Part shown: positions 33,433 to 42,944 of the stretch, piece by piece | Position numbering within the stretch: the first letter of the stretch is position 1 | Layout: every line of letters starts with the position of its first letter | NCBI GenBank assembly: GCA_964420975.1 | Contig: CAYQVH010000010.1 | Coordinates: 1 to 64,000 of the forward strand | Source of the DNA: Accumulibacter sp964420975 | GTDB taxonomy: Bacteria; Pseudomonadota; Gammaproteobacteria; Burkholderiales; Rhodocyclaceae | DNA length: 64,000 nucleotides | Direction of reading: 5' to 3' | Made by a program: the position numbers and the translations under genes | Notes under the pieces: generated by a model | What the model was told of the DNA's origin: nothing | The model's input: only the letters and a program-made list of their open reading frames with translations | The model's database searches: none

Positions 33433-34377
33433 ATGAGCACTCGCCGCCAGTTCAGCGTCGTTCAGCTCTACGAGGATCACCGCGAGAAGCTGAAACTGTC
33501 CTGGCTGATCGCGGTAGGTATCGACCGACGGATCGAACTCAAGGAACAGGGCAATTTCGGCGCCGATTTCGTCGGTCACCTCAACCTGATCCACCCGGAG
33601 CGCCTGCAGGTCATCGGGCGCGCCGAACACGCCTGGGCCGACCGCGTGTCGGCCGAGCGCCTGCGTAATCAGGTCAAGGAATTGATGGCCGCGCGACCAC
33701 CGGCGCTGATCCTTGCCGACGGCCTCGAGGTCCTGCCAGCGATTCGTGAGGGTTGCGAGTCGACGCAGACCCCTCTGTTTTCGACACCCAAGCCTTGCTC
33801 GGCGGTGATCGAGCTACTGCGTAACTACCTCTCGCGCCGATTGGCGAATTCCACGTCGATTCACGGGGTATTGATGGACGTCTTCGGCATGGGCGTCCTG
33901 ATTACTGGCGACTCGGGCGTCGGCAAGAGCGAACTGGCGCTCGAACTGATCTCGCGCGGACACGGTCTGGTCGCCGACGACGTCGTCGAACTGGCGTGCA
34001 TCGCCCCGACAACGCTTGAAGGGCAGTGCCCCAGCATGCTGCGTGACTATCTTGAAGTGCGCGGGCTGGGGTTGCTCAACATTCGCACGATCTTTGGCGA
34101 GACGGCTTCGCGGCGCAAGATGAAGCTGAAGCTGATCGTTCACCTGCAGCGCCCACTGCGCGGTGCTGACGGACCGCGCCTGCCACTCGACGCCCAGGCG
34201 CAGGACATTCTCGGCGTTCCGGTACGCAAAGTCGTCATCCCGGTCGCCGCCGGACGCAATATCGCCGTACTCCTCGAAGCCGCGGTGCGCAACAGCATTC
34301 TTCAGTTGCGCGGCATCGACAGCATGGGAGACTTCATCAATCGCCAACAGCAAGCACTGCTCGATGAAGAGCTTTAG
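33433..34377 (+). CDS. hprK: HPr kinase/phosphorylase
   Basis: A 314-residue bifunctional enzyme that phosphorylates and dephosphorylates HPr at Ser. The Walker A loop is GDSGVGKSELALELI, the catalytic His/Asp region is SRGHGLVADDVVEL, and the family signature is EVRGLGLLNIRTIFGE. ATG 33433 follows a GGAG; a GTG at 33427 is also in frame. rapZ, which often follows hprK, is not here. Confidence 0.95.
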   Translation: MSTRRQFSVVQLYEDHREKLKLSWLIAVGIDRRIELKEQGNFGADFVGHLNLIHPERLQVIGRAEHAWADRVSAERLRNQVKELMAARPPALILADGLEVLPAIREGCESTQTPLFSTPKPCSAVIELLRNYLSRRLANSTSIHGVLMDVFGMGVLITGDSGVGKSELALELISRGHGLVADDVVELACIAPTTLEGQCPSMLRDYLEVRGLGLLNIRTIFGETASRRKMKLKLIVHLQRPLRGADGPRLPLDAQAQDILGVPVRKVVIPVAAGRNIAVLLEAAVRNSILQLRGIDSMGDFINRQQQALLDEEL

Positions 34378-34527
34378 CCACCTGTTGGACATGGCCGCAT
34401 CGTGATCGCGGGCGCTCCAGGCGGTGGGCGGGAGACGCGACTAACACCCATGGGCAAGTCACTTGCCGAGTTTTCGTAGAGGTACGGGGGTGTACGGCAC
34501 AATCGCCGCTTTTCAGAGCCCGAGCGC

Positions 34528-35697
34528 ATGCAGGTAACGCAGTTCGACGTCGTCATCGTCGGCGGTGGCCTAGCTGGCTTGTCGCTTGCCTGTGCGCTGA
34601 GTGGCACGCGGTTGCGTGTCGCGCTGGTTGAACAGCGCGTGCCGATTCGCCCGGCTGGCTGGGATGTCCGTGTTTACGCGATCTCGCCGGTCAACGCTCG
34701 TTTTCTGCAGCGGACTGGCGCCTGGAAGCACCTCCCGGAGGAACGCATCGCATCGCTGATGGCGATGGAGGTCTACGGTGACACGGGCGCGCGACTCGAC
34801 TTTTCAGCTTACGCGAGCGGCTTGTCCGAACTCGGCTGGGTGATCGAGTCGTCGCTGATCGCCTGCGAGCTGTGGGAAAACGTCAAACGGCAAAATAACC
34901 TGACCTTGTTCTCCCCGGCGGCGCCGAGCCGGGTCGAGATACGCGCAGAAGAGGCGATACTGACCCTGACCGACGGCCGCACCGTGTCGACCAAACTGCT
35001 CGTCGGCGCCGACGGCCGCGACTCTTGGCTGCGGCAGACCGTCGGCCTGTCGGCAGAAACGACGTCCTACGGTGAACTCGGCGTGGTCGCCAACTTCGCG
35101 TGCGAACGCCAGCATCGTGGCATCGCCCGGCAATGGTTTCGCACCGACGGGGTCCTCGCCTGGTTGCCGCTCGCCGGCGAACGCCTCTCGATCGTCTGGT
35201 CGACGGCCGAGGAGCACGCGCGGACGCTGCTTGCCCTGGCCGGCGATGAGCTGTCGGCGCGGGTTGCTTCGGCCGGGCAGCACGCACTGGGAGACCTAAA
35301 GCTGTTGACGCCAGCCGCGGCTTTTCCGCTCAGCCTGATGCGCGTGCCACGCACCTTCACCGCTCGCCTCGCCTTGATCGGTGACGCGGCACATGGCATC
35401 CACCCGCTTTCGGGACATGGCATCAACCTGGGTTTCCAGGACGCTCGGGTGCTTGGCGAACTGTTGGCCGCCGCGCCCGCATGGCAAGATCCTGGCAGCG
35501 AACGACTTCTCGCCCGTTACCAACGTGAAAGGCGCGAAGAAATCGTTTTAATGCAGTCAGTTACCCATGCTCTGCAGCGGCTGTTTGCAAGCGACTTCGC
35601 CGCCGCTCGCCGTTTGCGCAACGTGGGAATGAACCTCACCAATGGACTGCCGGTCATAAAAAATCTGCTCGTACGTTACGCCATCGGCGCCTTTTGA
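34528..35697 (+). CDS. FAD-dependent hydroxylase, UbiH/UbiF/VisC/COQ6 family
   Basis: A 389-residue flavoprotein monooxygenase acting on the ubiquinone ring. The FAD-binding start is FDVVIVGGGLAGLSLACALS, and the GDAAHGIHPLSGHGINLGFQ motif with following DARVLGELL is diagnostic of the family. Which ring position it hydroxylates cannot be decided from the sequence. It lies alone between hprK and dsbC; the 150-bp region before it contains the probable promoter. Confidence 0.9.
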   Translation: MQVTQFDVVIVGGGLAGLSLACALSGTRLRVALVEQRVPIRPAGWDVRVYAISPVNARFLQRTGAWKHLPEERIASLMAMEVYGDTGARLDFSAYASGLSELGWVIESSLIACELWENVKRQNNLTLFSPAAPSRVEIRAEEAILTLTDGRTVSTKLLVGADGRDSWLRQTVGLSAETTSYGELGVVANFACERQHRGIARQWFRTDGVLAWLPLAGERLSIVWSTAEEHARTLLALAGDELSARVASAGQHALGDLKLLTPAAAFPLSLMRVPRTFTARLALIGDAAHGIHPLSGHGINLGFQDARVLGELLAAAPAWQDPGSERLLARYQRERREEIVLMQSVTHALQRLFASDFAAARRLRNVGMNLTNGLPVIKNLLVRYAIGAF

Positions 35698-35728
35698 CGC
35701 CGCACGCCCGTCTTTCTGGAGATTCCCG

Positions 35729-36442
35729 ATGTCGATGAAGTGTCTCGTTCCCCTCGTCGCGACTGCGGTCAGCCTGCCGATAGTGGCCGACGAAGCCACG
35801 ATCAAGAAGGCCGTAGAAGGCAAGCTCAATGCCACGGTCACCAGCGTTACCAAGACGCCCTACTTCGGGCTGTATGAAGTCTATGCCGATGGTCAGATCG
35901 TCTACACCGATGAGAAGGTTACCGCCTTGCTGGGGGGGCCGCTGGTCGACGCCAAGACGATGAAAAACGTGACCGCCGAACGGCTGCAGAAGCTGACCGC
36001 GATCAAGTTCAACGAATTGCCGCTGAACTACGCCGTGAAGCAGGTGCGCGGCGATGGCAAACGCGTCTTTGCGACTTTCGAGGATCCCAACTGCGGCTAC
36101 TGCAAGAAGCTGGCGCGGGAAATGGCCAGACTGGACAACGTCACCATCTACACTTTTCTCTATCCGATTCTTTCGCCCGACTCATTGGAAAAGTCCAACC
36201 AGATCTGGTGTTCGGCTGACCGCGCCAGAGCCTGGAACGACTGGATGCTTGACGGCAAGGCGCCGTCCGGTAGAGGCGACTGCGATACGAGCGCGATCAA
36301 GGCGACGATCGAGACCGGTCGGAAACTGGCGATCAATGGCACGCCGACGATTTTCTTTGCCGATGGCGAGCGTATTCCTGGTGCCGTACCGCTCACCAAA
36401 ATCGAGCAAAAGCTGACGCAGAGTCCCAGTGCTAGCCGGTAA
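35729..36442 (+). CDS. dsbC: Thiol:disulfide interchange protein DsbC
   Basis: A 237-residue periplasmic disulfide isomerase. A short signal peptide (LVPLVATAVSLPIVA) is followed by the N-terminal dimerisation domain. The thioredoxin domain carries FEDPNCGYCKKLA (Cys122, Cys125) and a second cysteine pair (IWCSAD and GDC). The cis-proline segment is NGTPTIFFADG. It corrects wrong disulfides and is normally reduced by DsbD. GGAG precedes the ATG. Confidence 0.93.
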   Translation: MSMKCLVPLVATAVSLPIVADEATIKKAVEGKLNATVTSVTKTPYFGLYEVYADGQIVYTDEKVTALLGGPLVDAKTMKNVTAERLQKLTAIKFNELPLNYAVKQVRGDGKRVFATFEDPNCGYCKKLAREMARLDNVTIYTFLYPILSPDSLEKSNQIWCSADRARAWNDWMLDGKAPSGRGDCDTSAIKATIETGRKLAINGTPTIFFADGERIPGAVPLTKIEQKLTQSPSASR

Positions 36443-36628
36443 TTAGCCGCCCCCGGGCGGGCGTTAACGGCGCCAGACCCCGCTCACGCCCGCCGAGTTG
36501 ACGGTGCCCAATGGCCGTCCTATCCTGAATTCGGAGCCGCCGAATTCAGCCCCGCGTGTCACACCTCAGCCTGGCCAGCGGCGGCGCGTATCCGAATCCA
36601 CGTACAACTGGGGGAAGGAGCGAGCGCC

Positions 36629-36823
36629 ATGAAACTGCTCACCGTGATGATCTTTCTGGCCATGGCGGCCACTGTCGTGGCGCTGTTTCTCGGCATCAAC
36701 TCGATGGAGCGAGGCGGCGAGTTCGACCGCACGCACAGCACACGCTACATGAAGATGCGCGTCGGTTTTCAGGGACTGACGCTGGTCTTGCTGGTGATAG
36801 CGCTCTATCTGGCCGGTGGCTGA
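36629..36823 (+). CDS. Small HIG1-domain (twin transmembrane) protein
   Basis: A 64-residue protein with two hydrophobic helices separated by MERGGEFDRTHSTRYMKMR, the loop typical of HIG1/twin transmembrane proteins (DUF2909-type). Homologues are associated with cytochrome c oxidase in some bacteria, but no oxidase genes are here. A perfect AAGGAG lies upstream of ATG 36629. It precedes the diheme cytochrome gene by 108 bp. Confidence 0.78.
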   Translation: MKLLTVMIFLAMAATVVALFLGINSMERGGEFDRTHSTRYMKMRVGFQGLTLVLLVIALYLAGG

Positions 36824-36931
36824 ACACCTCTGCCCTGTCTGCCTGAGCAGCCAATCGGCGATCGAGCGTCGTCGAAAAATGGCTCGCGGGCTTCCGGTGT
36901 TGGCGATTCTCTTGCGGGTGGGAGGAATGAG

Positions 36932-38026
36932 ATGAACAGCGAGCAGACGGAGAAGAACTGGCCGCGGACGCCGGTTGGGCGCTGGGCGAGCGTAGCAGGA
37001 CGGGCGCTGATCGTGCTGGGAGCACTCGGAGGGTCGGGTGCGCAAGGCGCTGGCGAGCGGAGCGGGAAAGAGGTCGTCGAAGCCGTTTGCCAGTCGTGTC
37101 ATGGCTCAGGTTTGAATGGCGCGCCACGGATGGGCGACCGCAACGCTTGGGCAGCGCGCTCCGAACAGGGTCTGACCAACCTGACCACTCATGCCATCCA
37201 GGGTATCCGCAATATGCCGGCGCACGGGGGTGATCCCAAGCTAAGCGACCTGGAAATCGCGCGAGCGGTGACCTATATGGTGAATCAGTCAGGAGGCAAG
37301 TGGATCGAGCCGCTGAGCAGCAAGGAAATACTCGCCGAGCGCAGCGGCGCGCAGGTGGTCAAGGCCCAGTGCAGCAAGTGCCACGAAACCGGAACCGACG
37401 GCGCGCCGAGAATTGGTGACCGCAACCAGTGGGTCCCCCGCATGAAACGGGGCATCGACGCGCTGACGCGATCGGCGATTGCCGGCCACGGCGGTATGCC
37501 ACCGCGTGGGGGTGAGGCCAACCTGACCGACAGTGAGGTGAGGAACGCCATTCTGTACCTGTTCAACCCGACGACGACGGCTGCCGGCAAGGTGGCGGTT
37601 GCTGCTCACGAGCACGGTACGACGCCAGCGGCGAGCGGCTCGGGCAACGTGAAGACGGTCGACGGGGTCGACATTCATCTCGGCTTCCAGCGTGCCGAAA
37701 GCCTGCTATCGTTTCCGGAACAGTCGGCCGAGCGGACGATGCACGGCGGAGTTCCGAAAGGCCGTGATTACTACCACGTCAATATCACGCTTGCCGACCA
37801 CGCGACCGGCGCGCCGATCGACAACGCCAGGGTCGAGGTCGAGGTTGGCGAAGTGGGTCTGACGAGCCAAAGCAAGTTGCTCGAGCCCATGCCCGGTGCG
37901 CGCGGAACGAGTTTCGGCGAATACTTGAGGATGACGGGCAAGGCGCTTTATCAAGTCACCGTACGCGTGCAGCGTCCAGGGTTCCCGCGTCCGCTCGAAG
38001 CCAAGTTTTCACACCGCATCAACTAA
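36932..38026 (+). CDS. Diheme c5-type cytochrome with C-terminal accessory domain
   Basis: A 364-residue protein with an N-terminal signal/anchor (residues about 20-40) and two cytochrome c5-like domains. Heme motifs are CQSCH and CSKCH, each followed by GAPRxGDRN and a distal Met region (IRNMPAHGG and HGGMPPRGG). The last 130 residues form a beta-rich domain (VDIHLGFQRAESLLSFP, YYHVNITLADHATGAPIDNA) of unknown function that might bind metal. It is probably a periplasmic electron carrier. Confidence 0.82.
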   Translation: MNSEQTEKNWPRTPVGRWASVAGRALIVLGALGGSGAQGAGERSGKEVVEAVCQSCHGSGLNGAPRMGDRNAWAARSEQGLTNLTTHAIQGIRNMPAHGGDPKLSDLEIARAVTYMVNQSGGKWIEPLSSKEILAERSGAQVVKAQCSKCHETGTDGAPRIGDRNQWVPRMKRGIDALTRSAIAGHGGMPPRGGEANLTDSEVRNAILYLFNPTTTAAGKVAVAAHEHGTTPAASGSGNVKTVDGVDIHLGFQRAESLLSFPEQSAERTMHGGVPKGRDYYHVNITLADHATGAPIDNARVEVEVGEVGLTSQSKLLEPMPGARGTSFGEYLRMTGKALYQVTVRVQRPGFPRPLEAKFSHRIN

Positions 38027-38037
38027 GCGCCCAGCAA

Positions 38038-38073
38038 CGCCGTCGGTCGGTGCGCTGAACCGACCCGACGGCG
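38038..38073 (+). terminator. Stem-loop after the diheme cytochrome gene
   Basis: CGCCGTCGGTCGGT and ACCGACCCGACGGCG form a 14-bp stem with one bulged C and a 7-nt loop, 12 nt after the stop codon. No T-run follows. The rest of the interval 38074-38401 holds nothing I can identify beyond the GGAG ribosome binding site of the next gene. Confidence 0.5.
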
Positions 38074-38401
38074 TCCCGGCGGTGAGGACGGCTGGCGGGA
38101 TCGACGAGCGATGGCGTATTTGACTTTGGCATTGAGCGCGAAGAAAATAATGGGGTGACTTCAGACGGCCCATCGGGCTCTGAGATCGCAGACCCTACTT
38201 TTGCGGCGGCAGTGCCCGCCAGCTCCGGCAGAAGGTTTTCCCCTCCCTTTTGGAAAGCCTTGAGCGACCTGCATTGCAGCTCGTCATCGCCACGGATTCC
38301 CTCGTTGTCGAACCGCCGGCGTCAGCGGCGGTCGTCGGCTCGCGCGCTCGTGGCCTGATACGGCGCCGAAGAACCGGTTTTTTCCCACCTGGAGTACCTG
38401 A

Positions 38402-39808
38402 ATGGACCCTTCCCTATGGATTGAACTGATCGTTTTTATCGTTCTTCTCGCGTGTTCGGGATTCTTCTCGAGTACCGAAACCTCTTTATTTTCACTCAGT
38501 TCCTTCCAGCTCGAACAAATGCGTGCGGCCAAGAACCCGCGCATTGAACTGATCGAGCGTCTGCGCAGCGAGCCGCGGCGCCTGATCGTCACCATCCTGA
38601 TCGGCAACGAGTTCGTCAACGTCTCGGCCTCGGTCATCTCGGCAGCAATGATCATCCATCTCTTCGGTGCCGAAAACGAGATGATCAATCTGCTCGTCAT
38701 GGTTCCCATCCTGCTGCTCTTTGGCGAGATCACGCCAAAGGTGCTGGCGATTCGCAACAACGTCGCTTTTGCCAACGCCGAGTGTCGTCCGATCAACCTG
38801 TTCGCCCGGCTGATCACCCCTTTGCGCGAAGTAATCCGCCACATCGCCGAATTCTTCATCACCTTGATCGTCGGCAAGCAGCGTTCGCAAGGCAATCTGG
38901 TAACCGAAGACATGATTCGCACGCTGGTGCATGACGCGGTCGGTGAAGGGGCGCTCGACAGCCAGGAGGCGCAATACATCGAGAAGATCTTCGACTTCGG
39001 CAACAAGTCGCTGCGCGACATCATGCGTCCGCGTTCCGACATCCAGTTCCTGTCGGTCGACCTGCCGGTTGGTGAGATGATCGCGCAGATCAGGGCGAGC
39101 CGGCAGTCGCGTTATCCAGTGTTCAAGGAAAACCGGGATACGATCCTTGGCGTGCTGCATACGCGCGATCTCCTCGGCGTCGATCTGGCACGACTCGAAC
39201 GCGACCCTCAGGGCGTTCGCAAACTCCTGCGCCAGGCCAGTTTCTTTCCCGAATCGAAGCCGGCGGTCGAACTGTTTCACACTTTCCGCCAACGCAAGCT
39301 ATCGTTCGCCTTGATCGTTGACGAATACGGCGGCGTCACCGGTCTGGTCACCATGGAAGACTTGCTGGAATGCGTCTTCGGCGAGATCACCAGCCCCAGC
39401 GATACCGATGTGTTTACTCGACATTTGCTGAAAGACAGCGCCAACGGCCAGCGCTTGATCGACGCCGGCGTTGCGCTCGAAGACTTCAATCGTGCTTTGG
39501 CAGTGAATGTCACTGCTGACGACGCGGAGACGCTTGCCGGAGCCCTGCTCGAAGCGTTCGGAGAACTGCCGCCAGTCGGAGCGATGACCAATCTTGGCGG
39601 GCTGAGGTTTACCGTCGACGGGGTCGAGAACAACCGTATCACGCGTGTCATCGTTGAAGTGTTGCCGCGAGAGGCAAGTGCAGCCGAGGGCGAAGCAGCG
39701 GGCTCGGCGGATGACTACAGCGCAGGAGGCACGGCCAGGGAAGTCACTGACGAGGTCGGCGAAGAGAGTACACAGTTGCCGGAAAAGGGAGAGAGCCGTC
39801 ATGTCTGA
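38402..39808 (+). CDS. CNNM/CorC-HlyC family membrane protein with CBS domains
   Basis: A 468-residue protein of the CNNM (DUF21-CBS-CorC_HlyC) family: three N-terminal membrane helices starting IVLLACSGFFSSTETSLFSL, a NEFVNVSAS helix, LLFGEITPKVLAI, a CBS pair with IMRPRSDIQFLSVDL and SRYPVFKENRDTILGVLHT, then the FALIVDEYGGVTGLVTMEDL motif and a C-terminal transporter-associated domain. Members are linked to magnesium or cobalt transport. It overlaps the following paralogue by 8 nt. Confidence 0.88.
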   Translation: MDPSLWIELIVFIVLLACSGFFSSTETSLFSLSSFQLEQMRAAKNPRIELIERLRSEPRRLIVTILIGNEFVNVSASVISAAMIIHLFGAENEMINLLVMVPILLLFGEITPKVLAIRNNVAFANAECRPINLFARLITPLREVIRHIAEFFITLIVGKQRSQGNLVTEDMIRTLVHDAVGEGALDSQEAQYIEKIFDFGNKSLRDIMRPRSDIQFLSVDLPVGEMIAQIRASRQSRYPVFKENRDTILGVLHTRDLLGVDLARLERDPQGVRKLLRQASFFPESKPAVELFHTFRQRKLSFALIVDEYGGVTGLVTMEDLLECVFGEITSPSDTDVFTRHLLKDSANGQRLIDAGVALEDFNRALAVNVTADDAETLAGALLEAFGELPPVGAMTNLGGLRFTVDGVENNRITRVIVEVLPREASAAEGEAAGSADDYSAGGTAREVTDEVGEESTQLPEKGESRHV

Positions 39809-41048
39809 GATCTGGATCACCGCCCTGTTGATGGTCATCTGCCTGATCGCCGAGGGGTTTTTCTCGGGCTCCGAACTCGGGATGGTCAGTGCTGACCGTA
39901 TGAAACTGCGTCATGACGCTGCCAAGGGGTCGCGCGGCGCGCGGCTGGCGCTGGAAATGCTCGAAAAGCGTCCTGAGTGGCTATTATCGACGACGCTCGT
40001 CGGCACCAACATCGCAGTGGTCGCCAACTCGACGATCGCGACGGCGCTGATGATTTCGCTGTTTGGTGAGGCTGGAAGCTGGCTGGCCGTTTTTCTCGTC
40101 GCGCCGCTGATTTGGGTCTTCGGCGAGATCGTACCGAAGAGTGTCTTCCAGCAGCGCGCCGACGTCATTACCCCGTACGTTATCTATGTCCTGCGGTTTT
40201 TTTCGCTTCTTTTCTGGCCGATCCTGGTCGTCTTTGTGACGTTGTCCAAGGTTCTTTCCCGGCTTGCGGGCAGTCGCGACGAACATAACCCTTTCACTCT
40301 GCGCGAGCAGATTCAGAGCATGGTGCAGATGCCACCGCAGGAAGGCGGTGACATTCAGCCGATCGAGAAGACGATGATCCGGCGAATGTTCAACTTCTCC
40401 GAGACCACCGTCTACAAGGTGATGGTGCCGCTGATCGACGTCAACGCAATCGAGAAGCGCAGTACGGTCGGCCAGGCCGTGCAACTGGCTGTACGCTGCT
40501 CGCACATCCGCCTGCCGGTGTTCGACGAGCGGATCGACCGTGTGGTCGGTGTCCTCAATACGATGGATTTGCTCGGTGTCGCTGAGACGGAAGCGATCGA
40601 GTCGTTTATTCGTCCGGTGCGCTATGTTCCAGGCAGCAAGAGCGCCGAATCGATGCTCGTCGAGCTGCGCAAGGACGGTGACGCGATGGCCGTGGTCATG
40701 GATGAGTTCGGCGGTGCCGAAGGCATCGTCACCATCGAGGACATCATCGAGGAAGTGGTCGAGGATATTGAGGACGAGTACGACCGGCAGGAGAAGCCGG
40801 CCGAATGGCTCAAGAAACTCGGTCATCAGGACTACTTGGTGAGCGCTCGTGCCGATCCGCAGATACTGCTTGAAAAGCTCGGACTCCGGCTCCCCGGCGA
40901 CGGCGGCTACGACACGCTGTCGGGATTTCTGCTCGAGTACGCACGCGAAATTCCAAAATCAGGAACAACGATCGAAGTCGAGAACATCAAGTTCACCATT
41001 CAGCGGGCGACACCTCAGGTAATTCAGGAGGTGCAGGTCCGCTGGTAG
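39801..41048 (+). CDS. CNNM/CorC-HlyC family membrane protein, second paralogue
   Basis: A 415-residue paralogue of the preceding protein with the same layout: ICLIAEGFFSGSELGMVSAD, the DUF21 helices, VFGEIVPKSVFQ, CBS motifs KVMVPLIDVNAIEKR and IRLPVFDERIDRVVGVLNT, AVVMDEFGGAEGIVTIEDII, and a C-terminal domain. ATG 39801 is preceded by GGGAGAGA and overlaps the first gene by 8 nt, so the two are translationally coupled and may form a hetero-oligomer. Confidence 0.88.
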   Translation: MSEIWITALLMVICLIAEGFFSGSELGMVSADRMKLRHDAAKGSRGARLALEMLEKRPEWLLSTTLVGTNIAVVANSTIATALMISLFGEAGSWLAVFLVAPLIWVFGEIVPKSVFQQRADVITPYVIYVLRFFSLLFWPILVVFVTLSKVLSRLAGSRDEHNPFTLREQIQSMVQMPPQEGGDIQPIEKTMIRRMFNFSETTVYKVMVPLIDVNAIEKRSTVGQAVQLAVRCSHIRLPVFDERIDRVVGVLNTMDLLGVAETEAIESFIRPVRYVPGSKSAESMLVELRKDGDAMAVVMDEFGGAEGIVTIEDIIEEVVEDIEDEYDRQEKPAEWLKKLGHQDYLVSARADPQILLEKLGLRLPGDGGYDTLSGFLLEYAREIPKSGTTIEVENIKFTIQRATPQVIQEVQVRW

Positions 41049-41129
41049 GCGCCTGAGCCCGGCAAGGCGTGACGTCAGTTTTCTCGTCGCGCCCCGTCGG
41101 CCAACAGCTGACGCGATGAGACCCACACC

Positions 41130-41696
41130 TTGTTGACCCGCGAGCTGTTGCGCCATCTGGAAACTCCAGCTCCGGTGGTGCGCCTGATCGAGGTACGCGC
41201 CGTGCTGGCGGACGACGGCAGTTTGCGGATCGACTACTGTCTGCGCGGCGATATGGCGCGTCTGCGAATCCCGGAGGCCACCGTCGCCGGCAACAAGGAC
41301 GGGCTCTGGGAGCACACCTGCTTCGAAGCGTTCGCCAGCGTCAAAGGCACCGCCGCCTATCGCGAGTACAATTTCTCTCCTGCGGGTGATTGGGCGGCGT
41401 ATGCGTTTCACGCCTACCGCCAGATCGACCGCGATTGGACGCTGGCGATACCGCCGCGAATCGACGCTCGGCTGACGGCCGGTCGCCTGGAGCTTGGCGT
41501 CGTCCTCGCTGCGGAGGCTTTACCGCCACGCGCGCGCGGCGCGCCGCTACTGCTCGGCTTGGCCGCCGTCGTCGAGGCGGCGGATACGATCGACGGCAGC
41601 CACAGTTACTGGGCGCTTCGCCATCCGGCGGCGCGGCCCGATTTTCATCACCGTGACGGTTTTATCTTGCAACTGGTGCCGTCGCCCGGTTTGTAG
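41130..41696 (+). CDS. DOMON-like domain protein
   Basis: A 188-residue protein resembling bacterial DOMON-like (type 9 carbohydrate-binding) proteins: LRIDYCLRGDMARLRIPE, LWEHTCFEAFASVKGTAAYR, YNFSPAGDWAAYAFHAYR and DGSHSYWALRHPAARPDFHH. No signal peptide is visible. The start is taken as TTG 41130, without a strong ribosome binding site. It precedes the DUF1343 gene by 16 bp, as seen in related genomes. Confidence 0.75.
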   Translation: MLTRELLRHLETPAPVVRLIEVRAVLADDGSLRIDYCLRGDMARLRIPEATVAGNKDGLWEHTCFEAFASVKGTAAYREYNFSPAGDWAAYAFHAYRQIDRDWTLAIPPRIDARLTAGRLELGVVLAAEALPPRARGAPLLLGLAAVVEAADTIDGSHSYWALRHPAARPDFHHRDGFILQLVPSPGL

Positions 41697-41712
41697 CCGA
41701 ACAAGGAAATCA

Positions 41713-42924
41713 ATGCCCGCGCTGGAAACCGGTCTCGACCGTCTGCTTGCCGATCACGAACTGCGCCGCCCGCTGTCCGGACTGCGTGTGGCGCTGGTCG
41801 CCCACCCGGCGTCGGTGACTGCCCAGTTGCAACACGCCGTCGACGCCCTGTCCACGACACCCGACCTCAAGCTACACGCCGCCTTCGGACCGCAGCACGG
41901 CCTGCGCGGCGACAAGCAGGACAATATGGTCGAGTCGTGCGACTTCGTCGATTCCGCGCACGGCATTCCGGTCTTCAGCCTTTACGGCGCCGTGCGCCGC
42001 CCGACGCCGGCGATGATGGCGTGTTTTGACGTCCTGCTCGTCGACCTCCAGGACCTCGGCTGCCGCGTGTACACCTTCATCACGACGCTGCGCTATCTGC
42101 TCGAGGCGGCGGCGGCGCACGGCAAGGCAGTCTGGATACTCGATCGCCCAAACCCGACCGGCAGACGGGTCGAGGGCTTGCGACTGCATCCAGGTTGGGA
42201 GAGCTTCGTCGGCGCCGGCCCGCTGCCGATGCGCCATGGTCTGACGATGGGCGAGCTCGCCTGCTGGTTCATCCGACAGCTCGATCTCGACCTCGATTGC
42301 ACGGTCATTCGGATGCGCGGCTGGGAACCCGACCAACCGCCCGGCTACGGCTGGCCGCTCGGCGAACGTGCGTGGATCAACCCGAGCCCGAATGCGCCGA
42401 ACTTGTCGATGGCACGTTGCTACTCCGGAACGGTGATGCTCGAAGGGAGCACCCTGTCCGAGGGTCGCGGCACGACTCGCCCGCTCGAGGTTTTCGGCGC
42501 CCCCGACATCGATGCCGCGGCCGTGCTGAAGCGCATGGCGGCGCTCGCTCCCGACTGGCTGCACGGTTGCCGTCTGCGCGAGTGCTGGTTTGAGCCGACT
42601 TTTCACAAACATGCGGGAAGCCTGTGCCACGGCGTGCAGATTCATGTCGACGAGCCTGGCTACGAGCACGACGCGTTTCGACCGTGGCGGCTTCAGTGCC
42701 TGGCCTTCAAGGCCTTGCGGCAATTGCAGCCGGATTACCCGTTGTGGCGTGACTTCCCCTACGAATACGAGTATGACCGCTTGGCAATCGACCTCATCAA
42801 CGGCTCGCCGCTGTTGCGAAAGTGGATTGATGACGCGCAGGCAACACCGGCCGACCTGGAGGTGCTGAGCCGCACGGATGAGGAATCGTGGCTCGAGGAG
42901 CGCGCCGAGTTCCTGCTTTACTGA
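41713..42924 (+). CDS. Exo-beta-N-acetylmuramidase NamZ-like (DUF1343)
   Basis: A 403-residue DUF1343 protein. Members characterised as NamZ remove terminal MurNAc residues from muropeptides. Conserved segments are GLRVALVAHPASVT, AAFGPQHGLRGDKQDNMVES, LLVDLQDLGCRVYTFITTLR, WILDRPNPTGRRVEGLRLHP and EGSTLSEGRGTTRPLEVFGA. It lacks a signal peptide, pointing to a cytoplasmic recycling role. AAGGAA lies just upstream of ATG 41713. Confidence 0.88.
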   Translation: MPALETGLDRLLADHELRRPLSGLRVALVAHPASVTAQLQHAVDALSTTPDLKLHAAFGPQHGLRGDKQDNMVESCDFVDSAHGIPVFSLYGAVRRPTPAMMACFDVLLVDLQDLGCRVYTFITTLRYLLEAAAAHGKAVWILDRPNPTGRRVEGLRLHPGWESFVGAGPLPMRHGLTMGELACWFIRQLDLDLDCTVIRMRGWEPDQPPGYGWPLGERAWINPSPNAPNLSMARCYSGTVMLEGSTLSEGRGTTRPLEVFGAPDIDAAAVLKRMAALAPDWLHGCRLRECWFEPTFHKHAGSLCHGVQIHVDEPGYEHDAFRPWRLQCLAFKALRQLQPDYPLWRDFPYEYEYDRLAIDLINGSPLLRKWIDDAQATPADLEVLSRTDEESWLEERAEFLLY

Positions 42925-42944
42925 AGGCCAGCTGACGGTTGGCG

